A stretch of DNA of 64,000 nt, taken from assembly GCF_037975245.1 (NCBI RefSeq), contig NC_092563.1, positions 17,473,594-17,537,593 on the forward strand. Direction: 5' to 3'. The position numbers and the translations under genes are program-made. Below, piece after piece: positions 56,805-64,000 of this stretch; the stretch's first letter is position 1, and every line of letters starts with the position of its first letter. Under the pieces are notes generated by a model. It saw nothing but the letters and a program-made list of their open reading frames with translations. It was not told the DNA's origin and searched no databases. Source of the stretch: Apostichopus japonicus (Eukaryota > Echinodermata > Holothuroidea > Aspidochirotida > Stichopodidae).

Positions 56805-59800
56805 AAATGTATGAGTTTGATTATAGCTATAACATTTTTTTTACTAAAAATACCTTTTATCAAATCTTAAACAACTTTGAGTTAGGGGTAGCTTTGCAGT
56901 GAGAAAAAAATATGCAAGATATGAGACAGCTATGATTTCCAATGATCCTTGAAACATGGTCCTTCAGAAATTACCAAGATTTCCAAATAAAAATAAAACT
57001 GATACATCATCGAATACATGGACTCCTAACTTGCTGCACTAATTATATAGTGAAATAACTAAATTATGATTACCTGGTATCCAATTACATATTACGTATT
57101 ACACAGCCTCTAAAGCGGAAAAAAGCTTTGACACTACCCGATGAAATTCCTTACCGGTGAAAATTAAAAAAAAAAATTGAACCAAGGATCGAGGCTTCGT
57201 CACGTCACACCTTTAAATTAGGAAAGAATTTATCAATTCTTTTAAGAGCTATATCCAGTTTTAACCCAAAGATATTTTCTTTCAACTCACATTTGTTTGC
57301 AGGCTAGCCATACCGACCGGAGGATAAACTCCCGACACCAATTCGTCCAGATGGGGACTGATCTTTGAAGATGCTTCGACGATCTTATCCAATTGGCCAA
57401 TCTCTTCCGCAGATGTTATTCTGCCATTGACTTTCACAGCACCTCTGCATTTCTTCAAGCAGTTTTTACATGCTTTGGTTAAGCCAGAGACTGGAATAAG
57501 GACGGCCTTTTCTCTGTCCATCCTGCCTCTTCTGGGAGCCTGAAACGGATTGGGCTCATCTCCAGAAATTGCTGCTTCTAAATCGTCCATGAAGTCATCC
57601 ATGCCTTCCCCATCTGAATTCTGAGCCTGAAAACATAATTACATTTAGTTTTTTCAAAACTTTTTCCATCACTTCATTTTCAAAACGGACCTCCTGATTA
57701 GTTATCTGTGTTGTAATGCCCTCAGTCACTTGAAGCAAGTAAACTCCAAATCAAAAAGTTGTGTCAAAGTTTGAGAGCTTGAAACACTCAACTCGAGGAT
57801 TAGACACTTTGGGCTTGCCTGCTGCTAAAAGACTTTCTTCTCAAGTCTGTTATCCCTTGACAGATACAAGAAACTTGTTTGAGCATAATTCAAAATTATT
57901 ATCATCGATTCCAGGCAAATATATATCTCTTGCAGTCAAAACAGTGGTACCAACATCCTACGCATGGGTCGATATCTTATATCTCCTAAGTTTTGTAAAT
58001 CATATAGAGGACATGAACTGTATGCTGTTCGTCACACAGTACTCATTATAAATGTTTCACATCCGTTCTCCTTCAGTGAGATGCTTGTAGCCATTTTAGA
58101 CTCCTTGTCCACACTTAATCTGTATTAGCTGAAAAAAAGGCACTTCCATGCACATTCATCTTTCTCAACATAAACACTCCAATGACAGGGAACTGAATCA
58201 TTAAGAGTATAAATTTCACAACTCTGAGATGAAGTTAGAAAGGCAACAGATTTAAGGATTACCCTACAATTTTTCTTTAAACAAAAATACTGTACCTCTG
58301 CTAATTCTTCCAAGGCATCCTTCACCAGATCCATATCAGCTTGTATCTCAGCCAAGACGGCCTCTTTGTTGTCCTTCGGAGCAGCTTCTAGCCTCTCGCA
58401 GGCTGCCCAGACGCTACCTGTGCTGCTCAACAGTTCCTGCGAGCTGTATAGGACAAAACCAGATCGCAGAAGACTGCCATAAATTTGAAAGACTGCCATG
58501 AATTAATTATCTGTGACAACCTTGATATTCAATGTTGCATCAGTCTCGCACATAATACTTTGAGTAGCTTTGAAACAATTTGGTTGATTTTGTAAGATGT
58601 TATTCAAAACTAAATTTGTTTATAAAATAATGATGTTCAAAAAAAAATCAATAACAGTTTAATTTTAAATTTCCAATTTTCTTTCCATAATGAAACACCT
58701 AAATAATACAGAGATTGAAATTGATCCAAATTACAAAATGAACAATACATTTCAAGAAATGCAGCTCATGTAACGCAATGAACGCTATTGGTGTATGTTA
58801 TGTCTCTGTCAGCTGTTGAGATTAATTTCATGTTAGAAGGATAAACCTATGATATAATAAGCAAGTACCTCTGGGTGAGGTGTGGGAGGAAAGAATGAGA
58901 GAAAGGATGGGTTAAACTCCCTGTCAAGATACTTTGAAAAAGCTTCAAACTAGACCCAAGCTATCTACAGGCTTACCTCTGGTATCTGTCAGACATTATT
59001 CTCTGAAGCAATTCATGAAGACCAGACACAACACTGAGGCAAACCTTCTTCAAAGCTTTCCTTAATGTAACACCTAAACGAAAGAGAAATTGAAATTGAT
59101 ACAAAGTGGACAATAAATATTCAAGAAGTGAAATTTGTGTAACTTAATTCTTAAGGTTAATGGATCTATTTTGTCTACCATACAGATAGGTCCATTAGCC
59201 ACAATTTTGAAATAAATTGATTTATAGAAAACTATCACAGTGACCTCAATTGATTTCCACTCAATGAAATCTTCCCTGCAACCAACCGGTATCATCTGAG
59301 CAATTTTATCTTCTTAAAAAAAAAAAAAAATTTGAAACAAATGACAAAATTTATCAACCAGGAAGATTTTAAGAAGACAAAAAGTCAATAGCTGATTGCT
59401 AAAGATGCTCACCAGATTCTTTCGGAATGCCGTAAAATAATGAGACCAGCACAATAATACGTCCCTCCGCTCCTGCTAGCATCTGATTGCAATCTTCTGG
59501 TTTTGGTAACGGGGGCTGTTTGAATACCATCGCCAGTTTTGTTGCATCGAACGATAACGACTTCAAAGCAGCATCTGGTTTAGAAATAAATAATATGAAA
59601 CCCATGGAATACTTTATCTGGTATCCAATCCCAAGAAGCAATGCAAAATTGGTTAATTGCTATGCAAAATGCAATGCAAGTGCAAAAGACATGAAGCAGT
59701 TTTGGTACACAGGAATCACAGTATTTTGTATGGGAACGTTCAGAAGTGCTATATTCAAGCACTAAATTATTCCCTGAACCCCTGGCTGTGACCAAAATAT

Positions 59801-62011
59801 CACTTAAAGGGTGTGAAGACTCGCGCGAAAAGAAACGTCTAATGCCGGTATTTTGACCTAGTTTCGAATGAGGTGTAACAGAAGTGTTAAACACCACCAT
59901 CGATCCCAGAAAATACACACACAGCTTGCTACCTTCACTAGTGTTCAGTCAGTACATACAGCTGCGGTCAATACCCACAGCACAGTATACAAACGATACA
60001 GCGATGGACATCTCAGGTCCAGCTAAAGATAACAATTTTAGGTATCATGTTTCATTACTGTCTGCATTTTGTAGCAACACAAACAAAACGTCACTTTCAA
60101 GCAACAGAAAGTTAACTATTTCAGATGGCCGCACACGGTTTCGGGTGAGTCTTCACTGCCTTTAAAATGTGTGATCTTAGTCTTACCTATTTTGCTGAGT
60201 ACCTCCTCAAGTTTGAAACCAGGAGCCATAGCCCTTGCAGAATCATCTTCTGTGTGAAAGAAAAAGATCAAAATTTAACAGCTGACATGACACCTTAACT
60301 GGACGTGCTGAAAGCATTAATTTATGATGAGATTAATATTCCTTTCAGTACAATCAGAGTGTCAGAGTCAAAATGGAAATTACAAACTATTTTATATATG
60401 CTTTGCAGAATCTTACTACAGGTTATTTTTTGTGTGGTTAGTTTTTGTGTGGGGAAATCATTAATTCTATAAATCCTGTTGAGAAGGACACATCTTCAGG
60501 ATCATGTCCCATTCGTCGCCTGTTGCTTTATTTTGGACTATACCATTCGTTAATAGGTTGGCACCTAGTTTAACAATGGTAAAAGGTAGGCATAGATTAT
60601 AGGGACTAACAATAACATAAGTACTATTACTTCACTAAATTAAGATAGGTTGGGGATGTGCTTTGATGTTCTCAAAATATTGAGAACATCAAAGCAACAA
60701 CTGTTCTAGATTGTACACAAATACAAAACATCCCTACGTAATACCAATAGTGGAATATTTCAACCGGTGATGAGTGAGAAAAGATCCCATCTTCAAAACA
60801 TAATATTCTTTGCTGGAGTCAGAGTCACATTGGGTAAATCATTATTTGACGAATAACTAGTACTAGCCTTTTCTAACTGGATGCAGAGTCACAGAGGAGA
60901 AGTTAAACAACTTGACTGCGAGTCCACTGGAGTTTCGAAGAAAAAAGGGAGTAATTATAGAATACAGGGCCACTCGATGATACTATCTGAGCATCCAGAT
61001 GCGCGGATGCTCAGTCTCGCCCCAGTACGTATGTAAGTAAAAAATGTCAAAGTCCCAGTTCTTTCTTTTTGAGTGGATGCGCGGATGCGTGGATGCAGAG
61101 TCAAAAATTTCTTAAGTCCTTTGCTAGTACTTCTGTGGTGGAATTTTAGAGGGCGTCGAACATGTACGGATGCCTTTTAAGAACGACACACTATTGATGT
61201 GGAATGTCTTCGTACATACGGGACTTTCAGTATTGGAAATACGTGATGGTATATGTCGAAACTTTTTCGAAAATTATTTAAGTCAATTCCTAGTACTCCC
61301 GAGGTGGATGCGCGGATGCGGAGTCAAAACGAAATATGTGATGGTATATGGGGAAACTTTCGAAAATTATTCAAATCCATTCCTAGTACTCCCGGGGTGG
61401 ATGCGCGGATGCAGAGTCAAAATGAAATACGTGATGGTATATGGGGAAACTTTCGAAAATTATCTAAGTCCTTTCCTAGTACTCCCGGGGTGGATGCGCG
61501 GATGCGGAGTCAAAATGATATACTTGATGGAATTTTAGAGGGCGTCATACGTGTACTGACATGTACAGACACACCGCGCATCCAGATGCTTGGGAAGAGT
61601 TAATGAATGGCCCTGTATTCTATAATTGTACCGAAAAAAACTGACCTAATGAATGGCAGGGTATTTCTATACTTATACCTTGCCTTCATATCTTTACAAA
61701 TTTTAAACAAATTGGTCCTGTGAGACTAAAACCAAATTGGCGTTGATCTTTCTGTTTAATATGTCTATTTTAGGTCTAGGCCTAGATACAAACTTCACTT
61801 CTGCAAGGCTAGGCCTAGACCTAAAATGCGTTAGGCCTACACTGTAGCCAATCTGAGTTATCTAAGCTTCGACCTTATTTTTACTTGGTCTAAATAATCA
61901 TGCGTTATTCTTTTAAATCAAACCTTTCAATTTATCAAGAACATCGTTAAGATTTCCGATATGAGATTTAAATACATTATCGAGATTTTTATGTAGACTA
62001 GAAGTGTTCAT
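56161..62011 (-). CDS. CCNDBP1: Cyclin-D1-binding protein 1 homologue (CCNDBP1/GCIP), complete
   Basis: GCIP/CCNDBP1 binds cyclin D1 and Grap2-type adaptors and dampens Rb phosphorylation; it is an all-helical nuclear/cytoplasmic protein. Seven coding exons on the minus strand: 61,924-62,011 (ATG), 60,187-60,249, 59,413-59,574, 58,977-59,073, 58,296-58,443, 57,291-57,626 and 56,161-56,322 (TAA). Lengths sum to 1,056 nt, that is 351 residues against about 360 in human. All junctions are GT..AG with consistent phase. Matches to the vertebrate protein as I remember it: ATKLAMVFKQPPLPKPED, GSVWAACERL..PKDNKEA, VKDALEELAE, GLTKACKNCLKK and DELVSGVYPPVGM. The last exon (AIQLTEVMHDVL.., ..GSHVCSEGDLQWIHFLHKA) aligns with the C-terminal helices. 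An acidic insert (MDDFMDDLEAAISGDEP) occupies the equivalent of the acidic loop. Intron 1 holds an inverted-repeat element. Start ATG chosen as the only in-frame one in exon 1. Confidence 0.9.
56754..56805. repeat. (TA)n microsatellite in the last CCNDBP1 intron
   Basis: About 25 TA dinucleotides with a single TACA interruption. Confidence 0.95.
60660..60695. other. Perfect 16-bp-stem hairpin in CCNDBP1 intron 1
   Basis: GCTTTGATGTTCTCAA and TTGAGAACATCAAAGC are exact inverted copies separated by AATA. It could be a tiny foldback scar or an RNA hairpin in the pre-mRNA; there is no terminator context. Confidence 0.7.
60953..61627. mobile_element. 675-bp inverted-repeat element with internal 93-bp tandem repeats (CCNDBP1 intron 1)
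   Basis: The ends AATTATAGAATACAGGGCCA and TGGCCCTGTATTCTATAATT are perfect inverted repeats of 20 bp. A second inverted block just inside (CATCCAGATGCGCGG and CCGCGCATCCAGATG) strengthens the pairing. The centre has units with GGTGGATGCGCGGATGC at 61,303, 61,396 and 61,489 (93-bp period), plus a diverged one near 61,075. Target duplication is unclear. The repeats keep a frame open on + (61,170-61,603), which I treat as an artefact. Confidence 0.75.
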
Positions 62012-64000
62012 GGTGAATATCTCGGATTTCGGTCTTCACACGAGACAGTTGAACGGTAAATTAAACATAGTCTAGTTCTGCTACACGATTATGCGATTGT
62101 GCAATAAACTCTACATTTCAGTCCATATGCCAAAACGCAACCAAATAATCTGCTACGCGAGTCGTTAACGGGCTGCTAGACCTGTAATATATAAAAGCGC
62201 TCACAGGCATAGGAAATTACGTGCATAATGGAACCCCCTCCCCCACCCAACACACACAACCACACACCTCTACCGTCAGTTGGGTAAACGTTCAGTCGTT
62301 AAACCTTTAGAACAAAAATAGTTCTTGAAAGGATCATGTCCCTAATTCGATTCGTTGGGGGATTTAATTCCACCTTTCGGAAGGAGCCCATATTTAGAAT
62401 CCTGCGCACGTCACAAGTTAAAAGTGGGGAACAGGTGTATGTTTCTTATCTCAATTTCAATATTTCTTTGTTTCTTATATTTGAAGTTGATATTTGAGAT
62501 AAAATTATATCTCTTAATTTGTCGAAATTACGGTAGAACAGTTGCAAATGCGAGACAAAATAGTCGAAAATGTAATATTTCAAGATTTTCTTATAACAAA
62601 TCCTAGCATACATAATTCCGAAAATATAGTCGAAAAAATAAAAAAATAATAAAAATTAAGAAGATCGTAACCAGTTTGAATTGAACTTAGTAAAATGTCT
62701 TAGAAAATCCCGAAAATATCGTGTGAAATATGAAACAATGAATAAGTTTAAAAAATAGATTTATAACTAGATATATAAGTTAACTTTGCGGGAGGACCAG
62801 ACCTTGCCACTGGGGAGGGCCGCGCAGTGGAATGGAGGGGGAGGTGGTTAAGGCCCTCGGCTATATAGTATGTCACCTCCCCCCCCCCCCCCCTCTGAGC
62901 TGATTCCTATAGTCTGATCTTGCTCAGTTTAGACTTTATAACTGAGATGATATTATAGTTGTTGTTGCGATTATATGCAAAGGAGGTTACCTCTACACTG
63001 GCGGGATATAATTGAAACACGATCGACATAGTTATAGAGCGTCTACAAGTGGTTCTGAAAGGAGAGAGAACCACTACCGTCATTATTGTTCTATGTAATG
63101 GAGATAGCTGTCATGAAAAAATTCCCCAAAACAGCTAAGAAAAATGTTATATTATGTGGGAGATATCACAGATTGAATATTTCATCAAACTTAAGGCTGA
63201 AGAATTGATCAAGTTTAAAGATAACATCATTGAGCCACATGAGCTTAAGTTTTCTTGTGTCTGTCTTTAGTTTATTACCATGTTCATTTTCTATAATGGA
63301 GATGGGTTTTACAAAAGTTGAATCAAAAATAGGCCCTATATTTAACTTCTTAAAATGACCTATATGATGGCATTGGTTTGTATAGTGTCAACATTTAATA
63401 TTCTACCTTGAAAATATGTGAAGTAAGAAACGAAGAGAAAGTAACATATTTCAGATGATAGTAACACTATGACATCACAGCTCACAGACACTATACTTTT
63501 AAACTATGATCTCTACCACACGGAACAAGATTGTTCTTAGCTGTTTTGGAGGGAAGTTGTTCTTCACAGAGATTGTTTTCATATCAGCTAAGATATGTTT
63601 AGGTTTGTGTCCCCTTTAACTTGAGGACAAATGAACTTGCGAGGCTAATGATTACAGGTCTGAGTCTGTGCCATATCGTTTAATTCTGTTTCTTGGGGAA
63701 GATTCAATCGTTTCACATTTACCTCACAATCTGTGGAATGCGATATTTCGACAAAATGTGGAAAATTTTGACGTGAAACGTGAAATATTCGATGAAAGTG
63801 ATATTTGTATAGCTTTATGTGGAGAATTCATCTTAATATATCAGACTTTAAAAAGAAAAAAAGCAGGCGAACAAATGAAAAATATATCAAAACAAGAAGT
63901 CGGAATTTCAAAACACAAAACCGATTCTTTTTTTTAAATTGAAAGGTCGAAAGTTTAAGAAAAGTGGAAATTACCAACAATGTAAGTTGACAATATAATC
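62012..64000. other. Sequence upstream of the CCNDBP1 homologue, no gene seen
   Basis: It should contain the CCNDBP1 promoter and 5' UTR within the first few hundred bases. A poly(C) run lies at about 62,880. The plus-strand frame at 63,668-63,937 is A-rich, lacks splice or start context and matches nothing I know. Confidence 0.4.

Noticed and set aside
61170-61603. Two overlapping 116-122-codon plus-strand frames with internal repeats
   Set aside because: They track the 93-bp minisatellite period (a multiple of 3) and have no splice or start context.
63668-63937. 89-codon plus-strand frame
   Set aside because: A/T-rich, no homology I recognise and no promoter or splice signal; consistent with a chance frame.

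Overview
This is eukaryotic (metazoan) DNA: genes are split by GT..AG introns, transposable elements make up much of the window, and there are no operons. The two recognisable host genes are animal centrosome and cell-cycle genes, and the lineage of the retroelements fits a marine invertebrate. An echinoderm-like deuterostome is a guess from general style only, because nothing in the window fixes the species.

Layout. 1-4,921 (+) holds the last seven coding exons of a CEP192-like centrosomal scaffold gene. 4,922-8,514 is its non-coding 3' flank. 8,515-24,406 is a transposon nest. A ~180-bp tandem repeat array (11,687-24,406) is split by a hAT-like non-autonomous DNA transposon (12,226-23,403). 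That transposon is itself split by a full-length Ty3/gypsy-type LTR retrotransposon on the minus strand (12,431-21,675). It also carries an older inserted element (22,050-22,607). An undisrupted sister copy of the hAT-like element lies at 46,285-48,235 and supplies the empty site for the LTR element. 25,079-25,670 is a large-TIR palindromic element. 29,015-35,476 is a decayed Jockey-like LINE broken by a ~2.25-kb insertion. 35,684-37,182 (+) has two coding exons of an unrecognised gene. 39,150-41,850 is a tandem array of about 16 tRNA-derived monomers, each with Pol III A and B boxes on the minus strand. 42,827-48,235 is again transposon-rich.

The right part is gene-bearing. Two exons of an unrecognised minus-strand gene lie at 50,070-50,748. 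A complete three-exon gene for a small single-pass membrane protein of 121 residues lies at 52,926-54,759 (+), with a 446-bp hAT-like MITE in its second intron. A seven-exon gene for a cyclin-D1-binding protein 1 (CCNDBP1/GCIP) homologue of 351 residues lies at 56,161-62,011 (-).

The host genes show no sign of acting as a pathway; they are neighbours only. The most informative content is the transposon stratigraphy: target-site duplications and paralogous empty sites inside the same window give the order of insertions. The next most useful are the tRNA-like tandem array and the small membrane-protein gene. Exon boundaries were derived by hand from splice consensus and phase agreement, so they are models and not transcript evidence.
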